From JBCCIM01 sp965263205 (lineage in GTDB: Bacteria > Bacteroidota > Rhodothermia > Rhodothermales > JAHQVL01), in NCBI GenBank assembly GCA_965263205.1, contig CBDHHF010000016.1, positions 1-64,000 of the forward strand: a stretch of DNA of 64,000 nt, read 5' to 3'. The translations under genes were made by a program, and so were the position numbers. Under the pieces are notes generated by a model. That model was not told where the DNA came from. It saw only the letters and a program-made list of their open reading frames with translations, and did no database searches. Shown piece after piece: positions 9,650-18,081 of this stretch; positions within the stretch are counted from its first letter, which is position 1, and each line of letters starts with the position of its first letter.

Positions 9650-9752
9650 AGGTGGTAGCCGGAATAAATAAAAAGGAGGGGCCAGCGGATTATGGTCGCT
9701 GTGCCCGCACCTTGATAGTCATGTATCCCAAACTCGGGTTACAGTTTCCAGC

Positions 9753-10829
9753 TTATGGGGTAGGGTTATTGTTTTCGCCCGATCCACGGGAGAAAATGCT
9801 AAACCCATTACTTATTTCTCTGAACTGACACTGTACCGACAGGCAGATCGATTCGATGAGTTCTTCGGGGGTGGGATTTCTAACAAACAACGTGAGTTTG
9901 TGGTTGGCATCAATCGCCTCGTCCAGTTCGATATCCATCACATACCTGCGCTCCATTTCTGCGACGATTGACGCAATCGACAGGTCCTGAATGGCAAATC
10001 CGTTGGAGCGCCAGGCATCAGCTTGTTCTACCGGTACCTGGGAGGCCATGGTTTCGATTTGTCCGTTTGCACTGGTAACAACGCGGGCCATATCGCCGGC
10101 TTCTCGAAGCGTGTGCTGTTGGGTTTCGTCGTCATGACTTGTTACGAGCACGGTACCCGTTTTAAGCGCTACGCGAGTTTCTGGCGCGACATCGTGTTCG
10201 CGCGCCCATACATTAAAGCTGGTACCCAGCACACGAACTTGCGCATTAAACGATTCAACAATAAACGGCCGATCCATTTTTTCGACCTCAAAAAAGGCTT
10301 CACCCTGTAAGCTTACGCGCCGCTTGTTGGTTGCGATGAGGGGCCAGGATTCGAAACGACGGGCATACTCGAGCCGCGAGCCGCTATTCAAGGTTACGAC
10401 GGATTGATCAGGGAGTACAGCGGTAACCTGTTCCCCTAGCGGAGCCTGTACAACGACTGGAAGTCGCCAGAACCAGATCATGCCGGCAAAAAGCGCAAGT
10501 GCTACGGCCGCACTCATGGTGGTCCATTGCATGGCTCGTTCACGTGGATGCCGGGCGCCTGACAGCGATGGACGGTCAGGAGCACGGCGCGAACGTGGTT
10601 TCGACGCGTCTGGCTGTGGTACGTCGCCGGCAGCATCAAGGGAGCGCTCCAGTTCTTGCAGCGCTGCCTCGGTATCTGGAATCAATGCGGGTGATTCGGT
10701 AGTGCCATCTTCGTCCATATGCCCAAGCAATTGCCAAACGCGCAATACGCGCGCCTGCTCTTCAGGCGTCTTCTGCTGCAGTTCTTCCTGCAGTTCGGGA
10801 GGTAAAGATGAATGACGTGGCGAACTCAT
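9753..10829 (-). CDS. FecR-family anti-sigma factor
   Basis: Single-pass inner-membrane regulator of 358 residues. The cytoplasmic N-terminal part is rich in Glu/Gln, then Arg/Pro (about 1-100). One membrane segment lies near 104-121 (MSAAVALALFAGMIWFW). The periplasmic FecR domain spans about 125-255, with VSLQGEAFFEV and VRVLGTSFNVWA as the diagnostic strands, and a DUF4974-type STN-like tail covers about 280-345. Its start codon overlaps the stop of the sigma gene as ATGA, indicating translational coupling. It should hold the neighbouring ECF sigma inactive until the STN receptor is occupied. Confidence 0.92.
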   Translation of the reverse strand: MSSPRHSSLPPELQEELQQKTPEEQARVLRVWQLLGHMDEDGTTESPALIPDTEAALQELERSLDAAGDVPQPDASKPRSRRAPDRPSLSGARHPRERAMQWTTMSAAVALALFAGMIWFWRLPVVVQAPLGEQVTAVLPDQSVVTLNSGSRLEYARRFESWPLIATNKRRVSLQGEAFFEVEKMDRPFIVESFNAQVRVLGTSFNVWAREHDVAPETRVALKTGTVLVTSHDDETQQHTLREAGDMARVVTSANGQIETMASQVPVEQADAWRSNGFAIQDLSIASIVAEMERRYVMDIELDEAIDANHKLTLFVRNPTPEELIESICLSVQCQFREISNGFSIFSRGSGENNNPTP

Positions 10830-11401
10830 AACTCAAGTAATGAGGGTTCGAAAGCTTCAATACGATGTTGTAAATGGGTTAATGCGCGCATAATGTGGTT
10901 ATTCACAGTTCGCGGTGAAATCGCCATAATATCGGCAATTTCACGGTGGCTCAACCCTTGAAAACGGCTAAGTAAAATCGCCTCCCGCTGTCGATCAGGC
11001 AATTCCTCTATCCACACCTTTAAACGTGTCGAGAGGGTACTCACATCAACCATTGCATCCGGCTGCTCCCGTTTGGGGATTTTACCAGATGACTGCTGCT
11101 TGATGATTTTGTGCTTTTCGTCATGGATCCGCTCATCTCGCAGATGTCGTATGGCGCGATTCTTTGCCATCTGATAGATATATGCTTTTAATGAGCGGGA
11201 AGGGTCCAGCGATGTCCGGAGCCCCCATAGCGAAATAAATACATCCTGAATCAAATCGTGTGCAAGCGCTTCGTCTTTGACAATGCGGTGCACATAGCGA
11301 ATCAGCTCTTCACGAAGCAACCGAAACAGATCCCCAAAAGCACTCCTGTCGGAGGCATTCAGGCGCTTGCAGTACTCTTCAAAAGAAGGGCTTGTACTCA
11401 T
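10826..11401 (-). CDS. ECF sigma factor, FecI-like
   Basis: RNA polymerase sigma-70 family protein of 191 residues. Region 2 lies at about 25-95 (DLIQDVFISLWG, then YIYQMAKNRAIRHLR). Region 4 lies at about 130-180 (LPDRQREAILLSRFQGLSHR, then the DNA-recognition helix around ISPRTVNNHI). First gene of the sigma-FecR-receptor cascade, coupled to fecR by a 4-base overlap. Its target is presumably the promoter of the adjacent receptor. A second, separate FecI/FecR pair occurs near 37-38.7 kb. Confidence 0.93.
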   Translation of the reverse strand: MSTSPSFEEYCKRLNASDRSAFGDLFRLLREELIRYVHRIVKDEALAHDLIQDVFISLWGLRTSLDPSRSLKAYIYQMAKNRAIRHLRDERIHDEKHKIIKQQSSGKIPKREQPDAMVDVSTLSTRLKVWIEELPDRQREAILLSRFQGLSHREIADIMAISPRTVNNHIMRALTHLQHRIEAFEPSLLEL

Positions 11402-11761
11402 TGGGATGGACTAATTCCTTAGCTATTTAGTTGAATAGTACACAAGATAGCCGGCATGACTACAAGCCGGCAAGATAGGTTGGTATTTAATTGTCGTTAC
11501 GGACGAAGAAGGGTTGTTGATTGCGGATTGTTGAATGCGGATTGTTGAATGCGGATTGTGGATCTGCATTAGGCTCGGCATCCTGAGCCATGCGAAGGAT
11601 CCCTTCGGGGCTTGCAGCCCCTCGAATAATGAATATCGAGCAAGGAACCCCGAATGTCGAAGGAAAATTCAATCACTCCTCAACTCCTCACTCCTCACTC
11701 CTCACTCCTCACTCCTCACTCCTCACTCCTCACTCCTCACTCCTCACTCCTCACTCCTCAC
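11402..11761. repeat. Gene-free interval of composite simple-sequence repeats
   Basis: About 360 bases with no credible gene. From left to right: about 110 bases of leader to the sigma gene; a tandem of ATTGTTGAATGCGG units (11526-11560); a block GCATCCTGAGCCATGCGAAG continuing GATC (11578-11600) that recurs at 39733-39756 and, inverted, in both copies at 44535-45087; a GAATATCGA / GAATGTCGAAGG block that also recurs at 39780-39860; then the heptanucleotide tract. Confidence 0.7.
11684..11760. repeat. Eleven-copy heptanucleotide tandem repeat (CTCCTCA)n
   Basis: Seventy-seven bases made of eleven exact CTCCTCA units (TGAGGAG on the - strand). The tract abuts the stop codon of the DUF5683 gene (TGA at 11764-11762, itself part of a further partial unit), so it forms the start of that gene's 3' untranslated region. 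A perfect short tandem of this kind should vary in copy number by slippage. Confidence 0.9.
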
Positions 11762-12556
11762 TCAAAACCTCACTGTCAGCCTAACATTGTGCTGATGAGG
11801 CGTCGGCACGTAGTTCAGTCTTACGGGGGCGTTACCTGGCGTCGGATTTCTCAACAGCGCGTCGACGTAGCTGAACACCCATATGCCAGCAGCTGCTACC
11901 GCCAGATTGTTGCGGGCTTTGTGCCAGGTGTCAAACGTATCATACCGATTGGCGATATCAGCGGGTGTTGTTGCGGCAAGGTAGTCGTCTTCTGCTTGCT
12001 GTCGCTGAAGATGAGCAACAAGAGCCGATACTGACGTTGCACCCCAGGCAGACATCAATAAAATTCCTTTCTTTCGCTCATTTTTATATAGTTGCCCCCA
12101 GCCGGGAAGAATCATCGATCGCATGACCGCCGCTGGTCTTCGATCTTCAACAATCAAATACCTTAACTCAGTCTCTGTAACACTTGTCGTGCGTTGCAAC
12201 GCCTGCAATTCTTCCATGAATTCCATCACTTGGGGCGGCGTATCGCGGGGTGAGAGTTGCAGGGCCGGGTTAACCTGTAAGGCCAGCGCGAGTTGTTTGC
12301 GTGTGCCGGCCTGGTCATTTCTGGCAAACAGAATGAGCGCATACACCGTATGGATTTCGCCCAGTTCATTCGGTGAGAACCGCTCAAAAGAGGCTAGCGC
12401 TTCCTGAATGCGGGCTTCTGCAACCGAGAAGTCCAAATTCTCATACGCTCCCTTGATATCGCTGACCACGGCTTCATTAGACTGCTGGGCGAGGCAGTTT
12501 GTGCTTATCCCACAAAACACAAGAACCAGGGCGATATGTAGCGCGCGGCGGAGCAT
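11762..12556 (-). CDS. Exported DUF5683-domain protein
   Basis: Protein of 264 residues with a signal peptide ending near residue 24 (STNCLAQQ). Residues 25-120 are helical and TPR-like (tandem A..L..AL patterns). The DUF5683 signature follows: AAVMRSMILPGWGQLYKNER near 142-161, then two hydrophobic helices (about 165-185 and 220-245) typical of this small membrane family. It starts 3 bp after the Kelch gene and is last in the group that begins with the lipoprotein at 19074. Function unknown; in Bacteroidota the family is found with envelope genes. Confidence 0.75.
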   Translation of the reverse strand: MLRRALHIALVLVFCGISTNCLAQQSNEAVVSDIKGAYENLDFSVAEARIQEALASFERFSPNELGEIHTVYALILFARNDQAGTRKQLALALQVNPALQLSPRDTPPQVMEFMEELQALQRTTSVTETELRYLIVEDRRPAAVMRSMILPGWGQLYKNERKKGILLMSAWGATSVSALVAHLQRQQAEDDYLAATTPADIANRYDTFDTWHKARNNLAVAAAGIWVFSYVDALLRNPTPGNAPVRLNYVPTPHQHNVRLTVRF

Positions 12557-12559
12557 GGG

Positions 12560-14659
12560 TCAGCGCACAAGGGTCAATAACTGGGTTTGTAGCCGGTCGT
12601 CGACGCGCATGACAACAAGGTAGCGCCCACTTGCAACCAGACGCTGTTGATTATCGCGGCCATCCCATATCACTTCATGCTGGCCGGCCGGTAAGGGATG
12701 CGCCAGTAACGTTTTTATTTCCTGGCCCGACAGGTTATATATCGCAATGGACACTGTTAACGCCGTCCGTTCGAGGACAAACGGGATCCTGGTCTTGCTG
12801 ACGAACGGATTCGGGAAAGCCGGCGCAAGGTTGAACGCGCGTAGGGGCACCTCGTCTTCATTGCTTACCGGGCTGACGCCGCCAAATGAAAACGTTGTAG
12901 ACCAATCACTGGTGCCTACGGCATTAAATGCGCGGACTCGCCAGAAAAATTGGCCGCTTCCTGGTGAATCCAAATCAATACCAGGTGTGACAAGCGTGGA
13001 GTCTACCAGGATTTCGGAGAAGGTATCTGTTCTTGCTAGCTGGAATCGATAAGATGCTGTCGTATCCCCGATCCAGGTAAATGTGATGGCCGGTGTATCG
13101 ACTTCGGCATTGTTGGTTGGTGTCGTTAAAATGGGGATGGCAGGCAGTGACGCTGCAACCAACAGGTCAAACATCTGCGTGCTGGTATCCTGCCCATCGA
13201 AGAAGGATAGCGTGACAGGAATGATACCCACGTCTGCGAGGGCTGGGGTACCTGTAAGGGCCGCAGAGCCATCGCCGCGGTCTTGCAGGGTTAACCACGC
13301 CGGCAAAGAAGCTGCACTGATGACAATCGCATCTCCCTCCGCATCTGTCGCCTCGATCTCATAAACGTATGCCGTTTCAGCAAGGACACCTTCCACAGGC
13401 AGGGTTTGTACTTGCGGCGGATCGTTGACAGGGGTAATGGTTAGTTGCACGGTTGCGAGCGCCGATGCGCCGGCAGCGTTCTGAACGGTATAGGAAAACA
13501 GGTCGAGTCCGTTGTAATCTGCTTGTGGTACATAGCGGAAAGTCCGCGCATCGATTTGGGTGACAACACCGTTTTGCGGTTGGCTGAAGCCGGCAATGGT
13601 AAGTGGGGTGCCGGAAGGATCGATGTCATTGCCCAACACATCAACTGTAACCGCTGTGTCTTCGGGTGTGGTCGCTTCATCATTGGTGGCTGTAGGTGCT
13701 GCAATCACATCGAACGCTTCTATGCTCGCCAGCACCTCGCCTGATGCATTTACACCACCAAACACAAACAGCTGATTATCTGCAAATACTGCCGCTGCGT
13801 TTTCACGGGCTTCAATCAACGAAGCGGCAAGCTCCCATCTATTCTCTTCCGGAATATACCGGTTGACCGTAGCGACCACCTCGTTATTACTCATGCGCCC
13901 ACCGATGACGTATGCAGCGCCATCAAGCGCAGCCGCAGTCAATCCGCCGCGAGCAGGCGCGAACGCAGCGCGTTCCATAACGCCGTCGGTTGTATTAAAT
14001 CGCTGTACAAGATTCAGCGGGCCAAAAGGACTAAAACCGCCAAAGGTAAAGGCTGAATCTGCAAGGGGTAACGCCGCAAAGGAGGCGCGTGCTACGCCAA
14101 GATCCCATGCGGGGAAGGGTACCCATTGATCCGCAGCTTCGTCGTAATATTCTACAGTGTTCAGGAATTGCGCATTTTCATTGGAGCCGCCGGCGGCATA
14201 GAGCGTGTTTTCGAGTACCAGCGCAGACAAACCCGCCCGGTTTGCTTGCAGACTTCCAATGGTATCCCAACGCTGCAAAACAGGATCATAAACTTCCACC
14301 GATTGCAACACGCTACTGTTGTTGCCCTGGCCGCCCATTACATAAATCTTGTCATTTAGTACAGCTGCTGATGCATTGAATCGAGCAATATCCATAGACG
14401 GAAGCGTTGTCCATGTATCATTTTCTGCATCATAGCGCTCTACAGTAGTAAGGGCCTGTCCATTTGCGTTTTGGCCACCCAGCACGTACACCTGGTTCTC
14501 CAGCGCCACTGCCGTCACGCCCGAACGCGCGGTTGGCATTGGCGTACGGGATTGCCAGCTACGTGGATCATCAGCATGGGCCATGCCGACGAACAGACTC
14601 GCCAGTAACAGGCACAGGAAGACACGTATGCGGGATGTTATGTGTTGATTAACAATCAC
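12560..14659 (-). CDS. Secreted Kelch-repeat protein with Ig-like domains and T9SS sorting tail
   Basis: Protein of 699 residues with a signal peptide ending near 29 (GMAHAD). Residues about 35-305 form five to six Kelch blades, each with the pattern 'A..L.. .IYV.GG......TVE.YD....W' (for example NQVYVLGGQNANGQALTTVE). A tandem-95/VCBS-like module follows (about 318-405, TVDVLGNDIDPSGTPLTIAG), then a putative-Ig module (about 410-495), a fibronectin-III-like module (about 505-590) and a T9SS type-A domain (AFPNPFVSKTRIPF, IYNLSGQEIKTL, ending LTLVR). Predicted surface adhesin or scaffold rather than enzyme. It lies 75 bp after the kinase gene and 3 bp before the DUF5683 gene. Confidence 0.85.
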   Translation of the reverse strand: MIVNQHITSRIRVFLCLLLASLFVGMAHADDPRSWQSRTPMPTARSGVTAVALENQVYVLGGQNANGQALTTVERYDAENDTWTTLPSMDIARFNASAAVLNDKIYVMGGQGNNSSVLQSVEVYDPVLQRWDTIGSLQANRAGLSALVLENTLYAAGGSNENAQFLNTVEYYDEAADQWVPFPAWDLGVARASFAALPLADSAFTFGGFSPFGPLNLVQRFNTTDGVMERAAFAPARGGLTAAALDGAAYVIGGRMSNNEVVATVNRYIPEENRWELAASLIEARENAAAVFADNQLFVFGGVNASGEVLASIEAFDVIAAPTATNDEATTPEDTAVTVDVLGNDIDPSGTPLTIAGFSQPQNGVVTQIDARTFRYVPQADYNGLDLFSYTVQNAAGASALATVQLTITPVNDPPQVQTLPVEGVLAETAYVYEIEATDAEGDAIVISAASLPAWLTLQDRGDGSAALTGTPALADVGIIPVTLSFFDGQDTSTQMFDLLVAASLPAIPILTTPTNNAEVDTPAITFTWIGDTTASYRFQLARTDTFSEILVDSTLVTPGIDLDSPGSGQFFWRVRAFNAVGTSDWSTTFSFGGVSPVSNEDEVPLRAFNLAPAFPNPFVSKTRIPFVLERTALTVSIAIYNLSGQEIKTLLAHPLPAGQHEVIWDGRDNQQRLVASGRYLVVMRVDDRLQTQLLTLVR

Positions 14660-14734
14660 GCCTGTACAGAATATGGTCGCTTTTTGAAGCTCATATGGTG
14701 GATAAAGCCCTTTTTTGCAATGAATGTACCATGT

Positions 14735-16588
14735 TTATTTGTCTAGCAGCTCATGGAGGTTATAGGGTTGCCGGCGTTTTTCACCCGCAGCGACAATTAA
14801 CGTACCCTGCCACTCACCGAGTTCACTGTTTTTGAGGACAATTGTGTGTGCCCCGGGTGCCAATAAAATCGTTTTGTTTGGCGGCAAGGTGCCGTAGTTG
14901 ACCGAGTCAATCGATACCTCGGCCCACGGTAAAATCTCAAGGTCTACAGACGCCACAAAATCATTAAACGAGAGTCGAACCGTGTCGTGCTTGCTTGGGG
15001 CGATGGTAATTTCTTGTGTGTAAGCCGGGTAATGTGGATTCGAAAGCTCGAGGGTGTAGATACCTGCCGGCGCAGTGTGACTAACCGCCGGCGGCGCAGC
15101 GCCAACACGTTGGCCATCCAGTGCTACGTTGCACCAGGGGGTACACAACACCGTGAGGTTTCCCGGTTGAACAGCTTGGGGTGTTGCAATGTAGGCCAGG
15201 CTGTCGGCCAAACTGTCTGCCTCACCCTGCGCTGCTGCTCGCAGCAAAGCCGTTGAAACTGTATCTGTTTTTGAAGCTTGTTGTTCGGGCTGCGTTGGTG
15301 GTAGCGTAATGTTGGCGGCGGACGTTGGTGCTTCCGCCTCCGTGGTTGGCGTTGAGCGCAACGCTAGATTTTCCTGAGGCGATGTTTCATCGGCAGCGGC
15401 ATCATCCTGCGGTATCGTAGTATCCGCAGTGCTGGCCTGTTCTATTGCACGGAATGGTTCGGTTGCTGTTGAGTTGGAGGATGATTGCGCCGGCTCGCCA
15501 AAATTCTGCAGCGCAAGCATGATCAGCAAGATCAGGGTTACACCACCAGCGATGCCAGCCCAGCGCATACTGCGCCTTCGCGTTGGCTCGACGGATGCCC
15601 TGTCTGCCGGCTGCGCAGCGGTTACGCTGTCCATACTGGCGGTACTTTGGGCGGGTGTCTCAACTGCTGCAGGCTGCGCCTGGATCACTGGTGCTTCATA
15701 CTGTGTCGGGGCTGCAAGAAAGCGCTGTACTTCTTCTGTGCCGCGGTGGCCGTCGTACAACGATGCAACATCATCTAGCGCGCTCACTACCACATTCGCA
15801 GTATCAGGACGGTTGTTTGGCTCTTTGTCGAGTAATTCGCTGCATAGTGCTACGAGGTTATCCGGTATAGCGGGATCGCCGGTCAGTTCGGGGACCGGAT
15901 CATAGTTGAGCAGGCTGTCGAACAGGGCACGACTGTCCGTGCCTCTGAAAGCAACGGTGCCTGTAAGCATTTCGATCAGTGTTGCGCCGAGGGCAAACAA
16001 GTCGCTTTGTACGGAGCCGGCAGCTTCGGTAAGGCATTCGGGTGCCAGATAGGCCGGCGTACCTGTAACAGCCGGATGGCCCGTTGCGGTAGTTTCTTCT
16101 GTTGTATCAGCCTGCTTAAGCGTAGCCAGCCCAAAATCGGTCAGTTTCACCTGCCCATCGTTCGCAATAAGAACATTGGCAGGTTTAAGATCTCTGTGTA
16201 AAATATGCTGATTGTGCGCAGCATGCAGGCCCCGTGCGATATCTTGCGCAATGTGGATTGCAATAGGGGCAGGTAATTTTCCGTGCGAATCGATCAGGCT
16301 ACGCAACGATTGTCCTTCGATAAACGCCGTTGTGAGGTACACCTGTTGCTGATCTTCTCCAAACGAAAGGATTTGCACAACATTGGGATGTTGTACTTTG
16401 GCCATGAGCCGTGCCTCCTGGGCAAACTGTTCAGCCAGGTCGTTGTTGTATCGCAACCGGTCGTGCAAGACTTTCAGCAGGACATACCGCTCCAGCGACG
16501 CATCGTAAGCCTTGTATACGTCGGCCCAGGTGCCTTCCTGGATTTTGAGGAACGGTGTGACGCCACCTATTGGTTTGTGATGCCCCAT
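14735..16588 (-). CDS. Transmembrane Ser/Thr protein kinase with PEGA domains
   Basis: Protein of 617 residues. The Hanks-type kinase domain covers about 12-275: ATP-lysine K39 in VLLKVL, catalytic loop HRDLKPAN (131-138), DFGLA (151-155) and the APE motif at LAPEC (181-185). The glycine-rich loop is degenerate (KIQEGTWADVYKA): only the second Gly of GxGxxG is kept. A low-complexity linker leads to one membrane helix (about 344-361). The exterior part has a Ser/Thr/Glu-rich linker and two PEGA modules (about 475-545 and 548-610), beta domains thought to bind surface structures. The start overlaps the 3' end of the sigma54-activator gene by 22 bp, so the two are probably translated together. 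Likely senses envelope state; phosphorylation targets are not known. Confidence 0.88.
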   Translation of the reverse strand: MGHHKPIGGVTPFLKIQEGTWADVYKAYDASLERYVLLKVLHDRLRYNNDLAEQFAQEARLMAKVQHPNVVQILSFGEDQQQVYLTTAFIEGQSLRSLIDSHGKLPAPIAIHIAQDIARGLHAAHNQHILHRDLKPANVLIANDGQVKLTDFGLATLKQADTTEETTATGHPAVTGTPAYLAPECLTEAAGSVQSDLFALGATLIEMLTGTVAFRGTDSRALFDSLLNYDPVPELTGDPAIPDNLVALCSELLDKEPNNRPDTANVVVSALDDVASLYDGHRGTEEVQRFLAAPTQYEAPVIQAQPAAVETPAQSTASMDSVTAAQPADRASVEPTRRRSMRWAGIAGGVTLILLIMLALQNFGEPAQSSSNSTATEPFRAIEQASTADTTIPQDDAAADETSPQENLALRSTPTTEAEAPTSAANITLPPTQPEQQASKTDTVSTALLRAAAQGEADSLADSLAYIATPQAVQPGNLTVLCTPWCNVALDGQRVGAAPPAVSHTAPAGIYTLELSNPHYPAYTQEITIAPSKHDTVRLSFNDFVASVDLEILPWAEVSIDSVNYGTLPPNKTILLAPGAHTIVLKNSELGEWQGTLIVAAGEKRRQPYNLHELLDK

Positions 16589-18078
16589 TCCTTCAACCTG
16601 TAGTGTAACCAGCTTCGAGATACATCGAGGGTACGGGCCGTTTTGGATACGTTGTGCTCGCAGTCTTCGAGTGTTTGCAACACAACTTCTTTTTCGATGG
16701 CTTTGAGCGTTTTGCCTGCGTGTGTGGCGCGCTGGTACTTTTTGTCCAACGGTCCATCAACCACGGGCAAGCTTAAGTCCTTTGTATTGATGAGTGCTCC
16801 TGTAGCAAGCACAACAGCGCGCTCTATGCTGTTTTGCAACTCGCGCACGTTACCGGGCCAGTGGTAGGCTTTCAGGGCATCAAGCGCGGCGGGTTCAAAT
16901 CCTTTTACGTATTCGCGCCGGCCCACCGCGTACTTATCCAGGAAGTGATGGGCAAGCAGCACAATGTCATCGTTGCGCTCGCGCAGGGGCGGGGTGATGA
17001 GTGTAATCGTATTGAGCCGGTAGTAAAGATCTTCCCGAAAGACATTTTCGCCAACCAAATCTGGCAGCAACTTATTCGACGCAGAAATGACGCGCACATC
17101 CACGTGCCGTACATGATTTTCACCGATGCGTTTTACTTCGCCTTCTTGTAATACACGCAGCAGAGCTGTTTGAATGGATGGGCTTAAATCTGCCACTTCA
17201 TCCAAAAAGAGGGTGCCGCCGTCTGCAGCTTCAAACAAACCAGGCTTGTCCGCTGAAGCGCCTGTAAATGCGCCTTTTTTGTAGCCGAACAGTTCACTCT
17301 CTAACAGCGTGTCGGGCAGGGAGCCGCAGAAGAGGGCGAGGAATGGTTTGTCTTTGCGATGTCCGTTGTAATGGATGGCACGTGCGACAAGTTCTTTGCC
17401 TGTCCCGCTTTCGCCCTGAAGTAAGACGGTGACATCTGTATCGAGTACCCGTTGGACAACATCAAACATGTCGCGCATGGGCCGGCTCTGTCCAATAATT
17501 TCTTTGAAGCCGTGGATATGCTGAATCTCTTGCCGCAGGTGCCGGTTCTCGTCGCGCAGCGTTTGATAGAGGCGCACATTTTCGATAGCAACAGCTGCCA
17601 GGTTAGCAAAGGCCTCGAGAAATGGCAGGTTGTCTTGCTTGAAGCGACTCCGATCGGAGAGGCAGTCCATGTAGATGGCGCCAACCTGTCGGTCTTTCAT
17701 GCGCAACGGCACACACGCAATGGAGCGGATATTCTGCAAGATGATGCTTTCAGCACTCCCAAAATGATCGTCTTCCAGGGCTTCGTGTAAGAGTACCGGC
17801 TCGCCTTGCTTCAGCACACGGTGGACAACACTGGTTGAGATTTTGACGACATCACCCAGTTGTTCGCTCGAGAAATTATGCGATGCGCGCACTTCAAACC
17901 CTTCCTGGGCAGTGGTACTTGTAAGCAGCACGAAGCCGCGGTCGGCTTGCAGGGTATCGGTTGCGGTTTTGAGCACGTGATCGAGGAGTGCTTTGGGCTC
18001 CTGGATCGAGTTCAGCGTAAGCGCGATCTCAAAGAGTGCGTCGAGCGAATGGGATGATATGGATGTTTGCTCAGGCAT
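16567..18078 (-). CDS. GAF-domain sigma54-dependent transcriptional activator (Fis-type HTH)
   Basis: Enhancer-binding protein of 503 residues. A GAF sensor domain covers about 15-170, followed by a short coiled linker (170-188). The AAA+ domain covers about 190-420, with Walker A GESGTGKE (222-229), an intact sigma54-contacting GAFTGA loop (269-274) and Walker B TLFLDEV (289-295). A C-terminal Fis-type helix-turn-helix spans about 465-500 (NVSKTARTLDVSRSWLHYRL). It should activate sigma54 promoters in response to a small ligand or to its neighbour kinase. It starts 3 bp after the lipoprotein gene and overlaps the kinase gene by 22 bp. No receiver domain is present, so control is not by a classical histidine kinase. 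Confidence 0.92.
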   Translation of the reverse strand: MPEQTSISSHSLDALFEIALTLNSIQEPKALLDHVLKTATDTLQADRGFVLLTSTTAQEGFEVRASHNFSSEQLGDVVKISTSVVHRVLKQGEPVLLHEALEDDHFGSAESIILQNIRSIACVPLRMKDRQVGAIYMDCLSDRSRFKQDNLPFLEAFANLAAVAIENVRLYQTLRDENRHLRQEIQHIHGFKEIIGQSRPMRDMFDVVQRVLDTDVTVLLQGESGTGKELVARAIHYNGHRKDKPFLALFCGSLPDTLLESELFGYKKGAFTGASADKPGLFEAADGGTLFLDEVADLSPSIQTALLRVLQEGEVKRIGENHVRHVDVRVISASNKLLPDLVGENVFREDLYYRLNTITLITPPLRERNDDIVLLAHHFLDKYAVGRREYVKGFEPAALDALKAYHWPGNVRELQNSIERAVVLATGALINTKDLSLPVVDGPLDKKYQRATHAGKTLKAIEKEVVLQTLEDCEHNVSKTARTLDVSRSWLHYRLKEWGITNQ

Positions 18079-18081
18079 GAT

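Noticed and set aside
11684..11760. Possible CRISPR-like array
   Set aside because: Units are 7 bp with no spacers; it is a microsatellite. No cas genes are in the window.
11535..11795. Frames encoding (LLTPHSS)n-type repeats
   Set aside because: The product is a translation of the CTCCTCA heptamer tract; same repeat in every frame, no start signal.
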